From Aphis gossypii (taxonomy: Eukaryota > Arthropoda > Insecta > Hemiptera > Aphididae), in NCBI RefSeq assembly GCF_020184175.1, contig NC_065531.1:80384604-80448603 (forward strand): a stretch of DNA of 64,000 nt, in the 5' to 3' direction. This document shows, piece by piece, positions 1 to 12,140 of the stretch (the stretch's first letter is position 1; every line of letters starts with the position of its first letter). The notes under the pieces are model-generated. The model was not told where the DNA came from. It saw only the letters and a list, made by a program, of their open reading frames with translations, and did not search any database. Both the position numbers and the translations under genes were made by a program.

Positions 1-3000
1 GGCATATGGCTTTTAGTTTAAGGAGCTAAATTCTAAAAACCATTAACGATGAAACATTGGTACCTATATACTGTTCAATTTTGTTTATTACAGCAATACA
101 TAACAATGACCTAATTAATAATTATATACTAGCAAACGTTATTATTATTATTTCATAAATTAAAATGTTCATAATTTTTAACAGGAGTCATCCGACGTCA
201 TGTACAAATTATTTTTATACAAAAAATTTGATTCACTTACTGTTTCAATGTTTTCAATTATTTATAACTACGATGTATACAAGTTTAACAGGTTATGACA
301 GTTATAAATAGTCTTCGATAAATGAATAATGAACTAATTAAGTAAATAAATACCTATTTACTTTTAAACCTAAAAACGTACAAAATCATAATATCATATT
401 AATTAAAATTCTTTTTAATATTTGTTAATTGCTCATTAATTTTCTCTATTTTACAATAAGAAATCGTTTAATTATATTGTTAATTTCATCGTTAATTATA
501 TATTATTGACGTGCGTAAGTTATAAAGAAACATTCATTAACAGTCGCGAAGTCTAATTTAGTTTTTTTTTTTTTTGATTAAATAATAACCTGATAAAATA
601 TGTTTATATTTAAGTTCTATATTTAACTATAATTAAAAATGGAAATTTTTATTTATTCTTTTTTGTACATTGATATTTTGTTTTGACTCATGAAACGAAA
701 TATTTTGACGATTATCGAACGAATGTCCCTGAAGATATTACGAAAACTTCTAGGTTTTAAACATTTTTCATCTAAGTAGCTTGTGTTAATCGCTTGAATG
801 TTAAAACGAAAAAAATTTATAAGAAGTCATTTTTCGATCTTTCGTATACTGTATAAAAAAAAATATACATAAAAGTAAATTTTAGTAAACATTTTTAAAT
901 AAATGTTGTTGTGAAATTTGTAGTGACCATATTACATTTTAGACTAAAATGTATCTTTTATCTTTGAAATTGTACTGTTTTTCATTGAATTTCTTGTATT
1001 ATATTATACATTTATTTCAATATAATTTTATTATAGCCCATTTTGAATTTTAATTTAATTATAACTATATTGTAATTGATTGTTTATGTGGGGAGAAATG
1101 TGATTACATGTCGTTTTTATAATTTATTGATTAATATTACAATACAAATAGCTTTTATCCTATCAATATTTTAATATTAAATTGCATTAATTACTACAAT
1201 ATTAAGTATAATATACCACATTATATGATCTGAAAATTTCCTGCAATAGCCTGTCATTTATGCATGCATAATAACCTAAATAAAATATATTCGCAAATTT
1301 TAGTTTGACAAAATGTTTTTATGCTTGTCTTTATTACATATCAAAATTATTTACGTTTAGTAGGAACACGGTTATGTCATTTTTATTGTGTAGGTATTAT
1401 TAAAAAAAAACAAATTCATTCATGTTACCTGTTCCTTTTGTTTTTGTTCTGCGCATTGCGCATGTGTATTGTTTATACAACACTTACTTATACTTTTCTA
1501 GTTTTATTTTCATATAATTTTATACACTTGTTTAGCTTTTAAACATTCGATTTCTTCAAAAAAAAATCGAAATAGTTTTTCTATGTTCATTCTATCGAAT
1601 CGTTTTATCTTTTAAACTTCATATTCAGAAGTCTTTTAAAAACTTTCTTGATTTATATGTTGTTAATGGAAATTGAAACTAATAACCAATGACGTTTTTC
1701 AGAGTTGCAAGTACTTTATTTTAGGTAATATCTAATCATTAAATATTATAGAAACTACTTTGACATTCAAATCGCAAAATTTTATAAAATAAAATGTGGT
1801 GAAAACTAACCACCATTAAGTTTGCAGAATAACCAAAAATACACATATTATAAAATATATTAAACAAATTTGTTGGTAACTGTTGTGGGACATTTTCAGA
1901 TTACTACCACGATTTGTTGGATTTTATTTATTTTCAGTAGAACTTTTTTTGTATGTATATATTTTTAGTGCTGCCAACTAAACTCCAACAGTACAACTTT
2001 AAATTAGTATTTTTTTCCCAAATTTAAACATTAAAATAACTATATTATTTTATAGTTATTTTCTATGAATATTAACCAGGGATCATTATAAATTATAATG
2101 TAAATGTAAATTGTGAGTTAAAATAATGATAAAAATTATTTTATTTTATGTAGATATTAAATATTTAGCTTAATTTTTTAATAATAATTAATATATACAT
2201 TTTACACCATTAGGAAAATACTTCTCTTATACTATATAACTATGGGAATATTTATTATATAATTTATATTATTGTTACTTTTACACACTATGCATTTTCT
2301 TCTCGCAAAAAAAAAAAAATAAGAAGCAAATTATTATATCTGTGAACACTGAATAATTTGTGTAAATAACTTAATTTTAGTAGATAATCGAATTATTTCA
2401 TTAAGTTTTATGATTTTGTTTGATTATTTATTCATTAAAAAAAAATCTCTACAGAATATAGATTTATTTGGTTTTAGTTATAATTGAAATGTTAATTAAA
2501 ATAGCTAGTTATATATTTTTATCAATAAAAAAAATGATATTTTTATTTAAATAATATTAAAAAGTGAATTAGATAAGAAATCATTAATATACTGTTTTTG
2601 TTAATACTTGATAAATTTATAATTAATCATTAGTATTATGTATTTAAGTTGTTATCCTAAATTAAATGAAAACCATATTTTTATTTAATTTTAAATACAT
2701 TTAAGTTAAAGTTAATAAAAAAAATCTTTCAAAATGTTGCTTATTGCTTAGCTCATCTACTTTTATTTTAAACGCCTTCACATAATTTTATACGAGTATT
2801 TTTATACATTGGATCAATATTCGATATAATATTATAAATGGAAAAGTTAAATAATAATAACAATAAAAAAATACTTGCGTATATTTTTTAAAAACTTAAA
2901 TAGTCATTTTCATTGGAAAATAATGATATCCTCAAAGAAATATTAAAATATGAAATAGAAAAAAAAAATTTAGATTTCAAAACGTGCAATGTTAAAAAAA

Positions 3001-3950
3001 TATTGATTAATTTAACATCAAATATATAAATGTAAAAAAAATAAAATAAAAAGGTTTACACAAATGAACAAACTTATTTATGGTTCTTTTATTTGATTAT
3101 TGGTAAAAAAATTTCTATAATATATTGCTGAAAAAAATGAAAATAAGAATTTTTATTATTATCAATGTATACAATCATACTAAATATCTTAATATCTCTA
3201 ATCTTTATTGTATTTCCAAAACATTTTATCAAGTTAAATTTTACTACTGTTATAAGTGTTATATTCATTTATACATTTTTTTTTGTCGAAGTTTTACAAA
3301 ATAAGTATGTACCTATTATTAAAGTTATTATTTGAATTTTGTAGGTAATTTCTAATGTAATATTTTCATATGCTTATATTCAAATGACAAATAACATATT
3401 GGCTTAAATGTTCGTATGGTTCATTTTTAGTTTTAAATATGTTAGAAGTTATTTATGTAAGTAAAAGACTTTGTGTTTTTTTTTTTACCTAACAAAAATA
3501 ATAATTTTGAAAAACTTAACATTTTAAGCATACCTTATGATTTTAAATCTTTACATTGTTACCTTAAATCAAAATTTCAAACTGTATTTAACTGAAATTT
3601 ATATCTATACTTACATTGTATAAATTAAATTTTTAATATTACTTATCTAATGAGTTTTAAGTAAATTATAATAGTTTAATAAAATTTTTTTTTTCCTTTA
3701 TAAACCTTTGTATCGTTACGTATTTATGCTTTAAAAAATATTAACAATATACTTATTGTAATGGTGTTTATTTAATTAGTATGTTATAATAATACGATAA
3801 TATATAAATGTCCTCACAATAAAACGTTTTAAATATTACCCTCCATCGTACAATACTAAACGCATGAGTTGTTAAATTAGAAACAAAACATATAAAAGCA
3901 TCGTAAAAAGTGAAAAAAAAAATAATAAAAATTCTATTTTAAAAAGATTG
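1..3950. other. AT-rich non-coding stretch
   Basis: Very AT-rich sequence with many A and T runs and stop codons in every frame. The 73-codon ATG frame at 1321-1542 is rich in Phe, Leu and Tyr, as expected of T-rich DNA read by chance. No splice-flanked exon, RNA gene or transposon terminus is seen. Probably intergenic or intronic. Confidence 0.7.
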
Positions 3951-4534
3951 ATGTGACGGGCGACGGTGTTTTTCATAACCCGTTCAAATTGAAAGCTCTT
4001 CAGCAGCAATTCTCTAGATCGAATTTAAAGTCGGATGAAATTCAAGTGTTATCGCTTCGATAATAAGCGCGGTCCTTCGCCTAAGTATTCCGATAATGTT
4101 AAGTTAATATCAATGTGTACAACATATAGTACAACCGTACGGCGTACACGCGTCTAAAGTAATCTGAAATTATAATTTATAATATTAATATAATAATAAT
4201 AGTATGATGTATTGCCATGTTGTCATTATTATGACTATAATTTCGCAGGGCGCGCATAATATGAGATATTATTAATAATAATATTAATAACAATATGCGT
4301 GTGCATAGTTGCCGTAACGAGCATTTACAAACTACTGAAGTATATTATTATACACACTATACCTACACGTTCCGATTTGATCGCGATCAAGTTGAAGTAT
4401 CTACCGAGCTTAATGTAATCGTATTGTGGTTTTATCTCTCGCGTTTTGAAAGGTCATATACGTACACAACAACGAGAATTAATCGTAATTAGTGTACACA
4501 TTTTCAAAACTTTTAAGCGGCCTAACCTATAACG

Positions 4535-4646
4535 ACTCTCTCTCTCTCTCTAAAAAAAAAAAAGGTTAATACGCGAGAGACGTGTGAGAGAAACAGAGAG
4601 GAAAGAGAGAGAGAGAGCGAGCGAGCGAGAGAGAGAGTGAGTGGGA
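4535..4646. promoter_or_regulatory. CT tract followed by GA-rich tract (GAGA-type elements)
   Basis: A CT dinucleotide run (about 4535-4551), an A run, then a GA-rich block (about 4574-4645) with GAGAG units interrupted by GAGCGAGCGAG. GAGAG is the binding core of GAGA-factor-type proteins in insects, and such tracts are common upstream of paused developmental promoters. They lie about 250-350 bp upstream of the proposed transcription start at 4892. The CT and GA tracts are complementary and could also pair as a hairpin. That they regulate this promoter is inference; they may be only a microsatellite. Confidence 0.45.
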
Positions 4647-4885
4647 GAATCTGTGTATGTGTGTCTGTGGGTCTGTGGGTGAGACAGAATTTGAGAGATA
4701 GTTATATTATAGTGTGAGGGTTATGGTGACTGGGTGAATCAAAGTGTGGCGGTGGTGATGTGGAGGCTGGCAATTATTATTATTATTATTTTTTATATTT
4801 TTTGGGGGGGTAAGGTCTGGAGCCCGGAGAGCGTCGTCGTGCATCTACTAGCTTGTCCGGCGGCGTCACGTCGTACTCGAGAGGA

Positions 4886-4930
4886 GCAGTCAGTGTGTAG
4901 TGTAGCGCGCTCGCGACAGTACCGGTCGAC
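4886..4930 (+). promoter_or_regulatory. Candidate TATA-less core promoter (TCAGT initiator)
   Basis: The sequence CAGTCAGTGTG places a TCAGT arthropod initiator at 4890-4894, with A+1 at 4892. No TATA box is seen near -30. A GGTCG match to the DPE consensus RGWYV lies at 4924-4928, which is +33 rather than the canonical +28, so it is not a clean DPE. Support comes from context: lower AT and CpG-containing sequence, GAGA tracts upstream, and a strong splice donor 339 bp downstream. Confidence 0.4.
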
Positions 4931-5230
4931 GACTACAATTCGCATTTGACAAAATTCGTTGGTTGTTCGTTTCGTTTTGGTTTTTGTTTTTTAGTTTTTT
5001 TGTGCGGTTTCGTTTATTTATTTTTTGAGATTACTTTTTCTGTGCTATATAATATATAGAAATTATATTAAAAAAAAAAAAAATTAAGAGTGTAGGTAAT
5101 TTACTCGTTATTAATGTTATAATATAATAATAGTAATAATAATAATTTTTTAACTGTTTTGATTCGAAAAAAGTTTTTAATCGAAAGTGATAAACGATCG
5201 CACTTGAAATTTAATACAAATCTACTAAAT
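4892..5230 (+). other. Candidate 5' untranslated first exon, donor at 5231
   Basis: From the proposed initiator to a GTGAGT donor at 5231-5236 (preceded by AAAT). The segment has stops in all frames and only short ATG frames, so it would be non-coding leader. The partner acceptor is unknown. One candidate is the TTCAG acceptor at 53839, which would imply an intron of about 48.6 kb; this is inference only. Alternatively it belongs to a different transcript, a non-coding RNA, or is not transcribed. Confidence 0.4.
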
Positions 5231-8200
5231 GTGAGTACGCTTAAAAATATGTATCCTATTTTTATTTTCCTATGATTTATATATTGTATGATGGATCATA
5301 GAGAACTATATAGTACAACTGCCAATCGGGTTTCAAATAAATGATAGCAAAAATAATAAAAATAATAATAAACCATTACAATATTCTAAAAGTGATTACC
5401 CACTAACGAATATTTATTATTCAAGTTTTAATTATTGAAGGAGATAAATGTTTTTATATTACTAGTTGTTGTTTAAAATCATCTGAGAGTGATTTTGAGA
5501 GTAGCTTCTATCTAGGGAATTTAATAAAGTTAGACTATGGAAAAAATAAAATACACACATACACACACAACGTGTTTAACAACTTAAATCCAAATTAAAT
5601 TTTAAGACGGTACTTTCCAATATATTATAATACAATTTAAATGTAATTTGTACACTAAACATTTTGTTTTTAAATTGTTTCAAATATTGAAAATTTGTAT
5701 TACATAACGTACGTATCTTATTATTATACATATTTACCTGTAACAAATATTTGTAGCTAAACATACGTTATACGTTTTAGGTGTTTCAAAACATACTTTA
5801 TAAATATACTGTACACACTACCTGAATTAAAGAAGCTAATGTGTACCTAATTAAATGTTAAATAAATAAGGCTATATACACAAATAAATTAAAATAATTG
5901 CATAATAATACAAACATTTATTCATTGGTATAGTAATACAATTTCCTGTTCAATATAAATAATAAATATATATATATATATATAATTTTTTTTAGATATA
6001 GTTAATAAAAGTAAAATAAATATTTATTTTTTCGTCGATAAACTGTGGTGATAGGCAATTTTTTTCAGTTCAAATTTTCAATGCATTAGTTTAAATTAAA
6101 TATCATACAAAGATTGTACTTTTGCAGTTATTAAATTTCAATTTAAAATTTATTTGAAAAATTGTTTATTAATATTTAATTATAACAATCAAAGAACTAT
6201 TTTATTATTATAATATTTCATTAATCTCTTATTATTATTATAATACAAATTACATTTAAATAATCTTTTAGTATTAATTAAATATATCAATATATTATGC
6301 AAATGAAAAACATAGTCTTAAAATACGAGCTAGTTTTTTTTTATACAGCTTAAGAAAAAAATTTGACATAGAAATAAAATAAAAACTAAATTTTTTATTT
6401 TATGAATGAAATATTTTGTTTTTGTAACAAAATACAATGTTTTCATTTAGAGCAAAATAGTATGCTATTAATTCAGCTGTGTTTTATTTCTAGGAAAAGG
6501 AAACTCAACTTACTATTATGTCACTATTTAAGCTGGCCATCTTTTAATACAATGGTTATTAATTTAAAGTTTTAGTTAAGTCATAATAGAATAAATAAAC
6601 TATTTTTGAACAATACACAACAAGTTATATAATACCTGTTGTTTATTTTTGATTCGTATACTTAACTACTGCTTTGGTTATATAGCAGTGGCGTGTTGTT
6701 TATCCAAATAAGTGGAAATTCAAATAATAATGTTTTTTAGTAAAATTACTAGTTACATTTGATATAATCATGGAAAACCACTTGTGTTCCATTGTGATCT
6801 TTTGTATAGGTTAGGTTAGCTATGTTAACTAACTGGTAAATATTGTCATTTTAAGAGGTCATCATAAACAGATAAACAATAATTATTCTTATAATAGAAC
6901 TAGATTGAATATTTTATTATTTTGTAATGTATTTGATTTAATTGTTTTGAATATGTAATAGTTACTCATGACTTTTAATATTATCTTAATAATAATTAAA
7001 ATAGTTATTCATCATTTATTTAGCTTTAACCGTATAATAAATAATATAAAAACCGTAAAAGTAATTTATTTAAAATTATAATGCATTTATTGTTTCCTAA
7101 AAGTTTTTATTAAATACAGACGTATATGTACACACATATTTTTAACTATTTAGGTTTAATATGTAGGATCAACATCGTAGGTACCTACATAATTAAATAA
7201 TTTACAAATTTACAATACATATTATATAGATTATTGCACTATTTTAGTTAAATAAATAATTTCTTTTCTTTTCTTAATAAGTTTGATATTTTTAATAAAC
7301 TATAGTCACTCAAAATAATATTTAATTCCTATAGTAATAATTTGTACTTAAACAAAAAAATAACACGAGCATTTCAAATAGGTAACTACGTTAAACCTAC
7401 GTGTGTACGATCGTTATTCCGAAATAATCCTAAAGTTGGTATAGGTGTACGTTCATCTATCAGTATAACGATGATGAATGGGTTGAACGATTACTTTACC
7501 CCTATAATGTTCAGTTTCCAAACCGCAGTTAACCGTGTTAAATAATACAACTAATGAAGTTTGAAAATTATTACAACGCAACTGTTTTTAAAATCGCTTT
7601 TCAAAAATGATTGTTGTTCTAGCATACATCAACATAATAATCGCATTTTTGGTTCACTCTATACAATAATATAATACTAAGTATCTATACAAATTATAAT
7701 ATTATAATAACTTGCCTACTGATGATAATATTCATTGTCCAGGACGTCGCTGAATAAACAAATTAACTAATTATAATTTTGATCACTGGCTGCAAATGAG
7801 TATTTAGTTTTTTTTTTTTTTAATTTTATTCAAAGTCAAATAATTATTAATAATAATAATAATAATAACTTTATATTATGTTTAATATTATTTGCTTTTT
7901 TTAGTTATATGACGATACCGATTTTTATATTGCTAATTATATTTTTTAAATTTGTTAGTGAAATGTTTAATTAAAGTGAATAGGTAAATCAATATGAAAT
8001 AATTGTTTAAAATATATAATATATTGATCATTACCTAATTATTACATAAAAAAAAAAATAGTAACTAATAACATTGAACGCATAAAAACGGAATGAATCA
8101 ATTTATTAATAATTTATTTAATATTAATTAAAGACAAAGTATAAAGACAATTAACTTTATTTTTTTAAACTAACATTTCAATAGTTTTTAAAATATAAAA

Positions 8201-9397
8201 ATTAAACCAAATTTTTTACAGAATTTGATCAATATTGAACTTTTTACTATAGATTTGAATAAAATGTGGTAAATAAAAAAACAATTAGGTCAATGTTATA
8301 TTACTGAAAATAATGACCAAAAACAGAATTACAATTATACATATATATTACAGTAATTATGCTTTTAAAAAAAATAAATTTATACACTTAAAAAAAAATA
8401 TTATATTAGAATTCATAAGTTTGAAGATATGATATTTAAATTCAATATCAAATTAAATCGTTCATTAAGAAAATCGACCATTGCAATTGGAAATATCTTT
8501 TATTTGTGGCTTCGAATGTTGATGCGGTTTAAAATATCAGTACCTACATTTAATTAAGCGTTATAGTTTAGTTTACAAATCATACTCGAATCGTAATTTG
8601 AGTATTTGAGTGTATTCTGCTTTTAGTTTTATATTATTTTAAAATATTATGTTAATTAATGATACAACCCTACCTCATCAAGAAGATACCATATTATTAA
8701 AGTGATTTTTGTTATTTTTTCGGGTTTATTGTAATTCGAAACAGATGTGTCAGATAGCATTATTATTTACGTTGTATTTTATTACAGTATACGGTGTGTT
8801 TTAAATTTCTTTTTCTATGTAAAATAAAAAGTAATAGTCCGTGTGATGTGAGCACATGAAATGTGATATTATTATAAGCGTCATAACCTTTATCATTTCA
8901 AAGTTTTGAATTTATTTAGATATATAAGCTTATAAAGTTTTTCTAATGTATGCTTATTCTAAGATGTCATAATACTATAATATGGGTATAAACTTCTTAA
9001 AAACATAACATTTCATATCGCAGGTATGTTTTTAAAATATTATAAATTTCAATTAGAGTAGTCGGAATATTTAAACGAAGAAAAATAAATTATGAAATAT
9101 CAGCTGTAATAATATCTTAGTGACACAAATGATATTATAAAAGATTTTTCTTGACGTCAGTATATAAGACATCTGTCAAATCGATAATTTATAATTTAAA
9201 TATTCTATAAATATAAAATATATATATTGTTTTTTTACTGAAAATAAATTATTTTGAATCTACTTTTTGGGCTGTAGTCTCGAATAACTAATAACAACTT
9301 AATTTAAACTTACATTCGTACAAATAAAGACCTAATTGCCATTATAAAATGTTACTTGAACACAAAAAAACAAAATATTACGTTTGACGTTATTTTA

Positions 9398-9432
<35 letters not shown>

Positions 9433-9900
9433 TACTATCTTGAAAAAGTAGCTAATATACGAAATTTGAAATTAGAATACATTTTAGCTGATTAAAAGGT
9501 ATTTCAAATAAGTGTATATTTTTCGGGTAAATTTGAAATCATGAAATTATGTTTTATTCCGCATTCTGTTTTCTTCCGCATTCTATAATTCCTCTCTGAA
9601 TAATAATTGCAATATTTTGCAATACTAAAACTGTCCAAAATTAGGATAGAAAAGTACTATAAATAAACAAATTGTTCTAGTTAAAGTATTAAACATTTTG
9701 ATTGAAACAAAAAAAAAATACTTTATTACATGAAATGTGTACGTTAGTTAATGGAAAACTACACGATATCATTTTAAAAATTAATTATAAAAACCGAGAA
9801 ACTTATGCAATCTGTTAAAAACTGATGTGTAAATATTTTTACGTTTTCACGTAAATTTTTTCCAATATTAAGGAAATTATAATAGAAATCCCTTAATATT
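5231..9900. other. AT-rich stretch, probably intron or intergenic
   Basis: Almost uniformly AT-rich, with TA repeats at about 5968-5985 and 9397-9433 and an AAT-type repeat around 7846-7868. A CAGTGGCG sequence at 6686 resembles a hAT end but has no partner. A possible small exon at 6494-6547 is listed separately. Nothing else is supported. Confidence 0.6.
6494..6547 (+). CDS. Possible terminal mini-exon behind a strong acceptor (unrecognised)
   Basis: A good 3' splice site ends at 6493: a T-rich tract, then TTTCTAG, with a branch-point-like CTATTAATTC about 25 bp upstream. The following frame read from phase 0 gives 17 codons starting EKETQL and ending LAIF, then TAA. The composition is less biased than neighbouring chance frames. 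No donor-bearing upstream exon can be linked to it and no family is recognised. T-rich intronic DNA throws up such acceptors often, so chance is the leading alternative. Confidence 0.15.
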   Translation, partial: EKETQLTIMSLFKLAIF

Positions 9901-9912
9901 CTTGACATTTAA

Positions 9913-10200
9913 ATGCAAACTGGATCCAAAATACTATACCTACCAAGAAACACTTTCGTCGACGATGACTGGAGCAAGTGTTCTGATTCAAAACGAGGTA
10001 ATAGACATTTAGATCAGAATCCTGCAATTGCCGTGAGAAAAATTAGAGTGATAGATCGCTACCACGAAAGAGGCCTGTATAATACAGAAACGACGTTAGT
10101 TTTTTGTTATTTTATCTGTTTCGAAATCGTAGCAATGTATGTTTTGGAGCGAAATAATAATTATTTTTTGTACTTCGGTGTTTATAATTTGACACGTTAG
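9913..10200 (+). CDS. Uncertain 95-codon ORF, no recognised family
   Basis: An ATG-initiated frame running into a lower-AT island. The first ~60 residues are hydrophilic and mixed (for example VDDDWSKCSDSK and AIAVRKIRVIDRYHERG), unlike the Phe/Ile/Tyr-rich chance frames elsewhere; the last ~30 residues revert to an AT-driven composition. No signal peptide, domain or transmembrane segment is recognised. A possible GTAATA donor follows an in-frame GAG at about 9995, so only the first part could be exonic. No promoter or poly(A) signal is convincing. Most likely chance, or a fragment of an old gene or element. Confidence 0.18.
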   Translation: MQTGSKILYLPRNTFVDDDWSKCSDSKRGNRHLDQNPAIAVRKIRVIDRYHERGLYNTETTLVFCYFICFEIVAMYVLERNNNYFLYFGVYNLTR

Positions 10201-10554
10201 CCCTCCTCACGCTCCCAAAACGTTTTATCGGGTTTCAGATTTTGCCTCCGCCACAACGTTATAAAATTTTCTGCCAACGCGATAAATCGTCGCGTTAGTA
10301 TAATATTATTATGACTGCAAGCGCGACGAGTTGACCGCGACCACCGCCGCTTTCCTCGCAGGACAATCCCGTCTAAACGGGACTGCTGACGGAAGCTCTC
10401 GCGGAATGTGAATTGCGATACATACAACAATAATATATCTGTTGTCGATTACAAGATTCGACGTGGTTTGAAAAATAATACAGACGCGCGTGTTTACTCT
10501 TTCCATATAATATATATATAATCCAATGAATTAATTATTGTTAATTTATAACAT

Positions 10555-10665
10555 CCAGTCCTCGTACACGCACACGCTCACACAGACACGCGTACGGTGT
10601 ACAATATATATGTATAGATAAATGTGTTTCCGTGTGTGAGTACACACACACACACACACGCACAC
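10555..10665. repeat. CA/TG-rich microsatellite cluster
   Basis: Alternating CA and GT motifs culminate in an uninterrupted CA run at about 10642-10659. Frames read through it are repetitive and not genes. Confidence 0.8.
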
Positions 10666-10792
10666 TGGCTTCCGATGTAAACATATTGGTAAACACACTG
10701 TTACATCGTACAGACCACAAACTTAATCGCCTACGGTAATTCGTCAATATAACTAACGTTACGGGTAATCAAAAATCAATACTTTTGCTCTT

Positions 10793-10856
10793 CACCACAC
10801 ACACACACACATACACACATACACACATAACACACTCACACACGTACGCGTACACA
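10793..10856. repeat. CA microsatellite with ATA interruptions
   Basis: Runs of CACACA interrupted by CATA and CTCA units. A typical imperfect dinucleotide repeat. Confidence 0.85.
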
Positions 10857-11055
10857 CGACGACAAGTGATTTATTAGTGGGGTGAGAACGCGGTTCAAAT
10901 CCGTCCATAAATTATCCGCCGTTCGTCGGACCAAAATGTTGATGGCGCTAAACTTTTTGCAAGTCCAATTTACGATGCATTTTATCGTTATTTATTATAT
11001 CAAGGGTGGAGTTTTCCGCCTGGAATTAATGCGCGCTCAAGGTCGGGCCGTCCTG

Positions 11056-11079
11056 TATTATTATTATTATTATTATTAT
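11056..11079. repeat. TTA trinucleotide microsatellite
   Basis: About eight consecutive ATT/TTA units. They give the tyrosine run seen in one chance frame. Confidence 0.85.
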
Positions 11080-11407
11080 ACGTATGGAGATTTCGAGCTC
11101 CTTCGCACTGCGGTCTAATTGTATTTGAGGAAACGCGGGGGCGGCGTGGCCGTACTGCGGGATCGTCGGCTACCGCCGGCTTTCAACAAATAACTTTTTG
11201 AGACTTTTTCTGCATGCCGAACTGGCGATCATACTGGAATAACGTAGAAAAACTATAAACATCGGACCGCCAAACCGATTGCGGTCGTCTACTCTGCAAC
11301 GCCATGACTCACAAATTTTCCAGGCAGAATTATATATTATACGTGTTTATGTACAAATACTATACCTGCACCGTTCAATAGTAATTAACTTCTCGGCCTT
11401 AAGTACT

Positions 11408-11434
11408 ATGGTCGAGTTTAGAACTGCAGTGAGC
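11408..11434 (+). CDS. Possible nine-codon first coding exon before a GTAAGT donor
   Basis: An ATG with A at -3 and G at +4 opens MVEFRTAVS, and a consensus GTAAGT donor follows directly in phase 0 at 11435-11440. A TATATATTAT-like sequence lies about 80 bp upstream. Short first coding exons of this form are normal in genes with giant introns, but the pattern is short enough to arise by chance. No downstream partner exon is identified. Confidence 0.18.
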
Positions 11435-11857
11435 GTAAGTCCGATCGTCCGTACCTTCAATGTGTAGGTATTAAAATATCAGTGATGTGTTACTTATAAG
11501 TTGAATATATTATTAGCCTCGTAATTACAAATTATAGGTAATTTTATCGTATTTGGTTCAAAAAAAAAAAAAAAATATAAGAAACTTTTAAGCGTCTTTC
11601 TAGTGACATTTCATATTGATGTTGATTGAAATTGAATTTAATTATGAAATTATGTCAGCTACAGCGTTAGGTAATGCCTATGTAGTTGCATTCCTTAGTT
11701 GTTTTAAATAATAAGTTTAATATAATAAAAACATTAAATAAATAATCTGACTAATGGCTATTTTATAAGTTCTTTATAAGAAACATTTTTAATAATTATT
11801 GTAGAAAATATACGGGAAAAACTCAGCATTTTAATATGTGTTACATTAAGCGTAAGC

Positions 11858-12140
11858 TCAGATTGGAACAGAAATTTCATAGTTTTCAAAATCGTTTTTA
11901 AAGTCAATAACAACGATATCATCTGTAGTGTCCTGTCTCAATCTGGATGTATTTTAAATCAACACAATATAAGTACGAGTAATTGAGTATTATAACACTT
12001 TGTAGAAACAAATGTTGAAATGTCTGAAACGACTGAAAACACAATTTTGGATTCAATTGCAGAACATTGATTAAAGCATGCTGTCGATGACACTGCTATT
12101 ATTGTAAAAATAAAGTGGTGAATACCTAAAGCTTTTTGTG
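11858..12140 (+). pseudogene. Decayed transposon-like reading frame (zinc-finger / hAT-like?)
   Basis: One frame (codons beginning at 11858 and continuing in the same phase to about 12140) stays protein-like across at least four stops. Segments include NNNDIICSVLSQSG with LNQHNIS, then MSETTENTILDSIAEH from 12020, then LKHAVDDTAIIVKIKW. The first segment resembles the Cys-x(n)-His layout of BED-type fingers found at the N-terminus of many insect hAT-related transposon proteins. That resemblance is from pattern only. The consistent frame despite stops suggests an old dead copy. No terminal repeats are visible. A chance frame cannot be excluded. Confidence 0.3.

Larger units (their letters stand above)
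10201..11500. other. Lower-AT, CpG-containing island with CA and TTA repeats
   Basis: The sequence is clearly less AT-rich than its flanks, with many CpG dinucleotides (for example around 10310-10400 and 11130-11180). It contains CA repeats and a TTA repeat, listed separately, and a splice-donor-like site at 11435. It could be a promoter or enhancer, or a decayed exon region; no transcription unit is proven. Confidence 0.4.

Noticed and set aside
3956..4063. 36-codon + frame ending before TAA (contains GVFHNPFKLKALQQQFS)
   Set aside because: Protein-like, but there is no ATG and only a poor A-rich sequence in place of an acceptor; lies upstream of the proposed promoter.
6686..6720. CAGTGGCGTGTTG resembling a hAT terminus
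   Set aside because: No inverted partner or 8-bp duplication found nearby.
6806..6820. TTAGG-like repeats (GGTTAGGTTAG)
   Set aside because: Only two units of the insect telomere motif; not a telomeric array.
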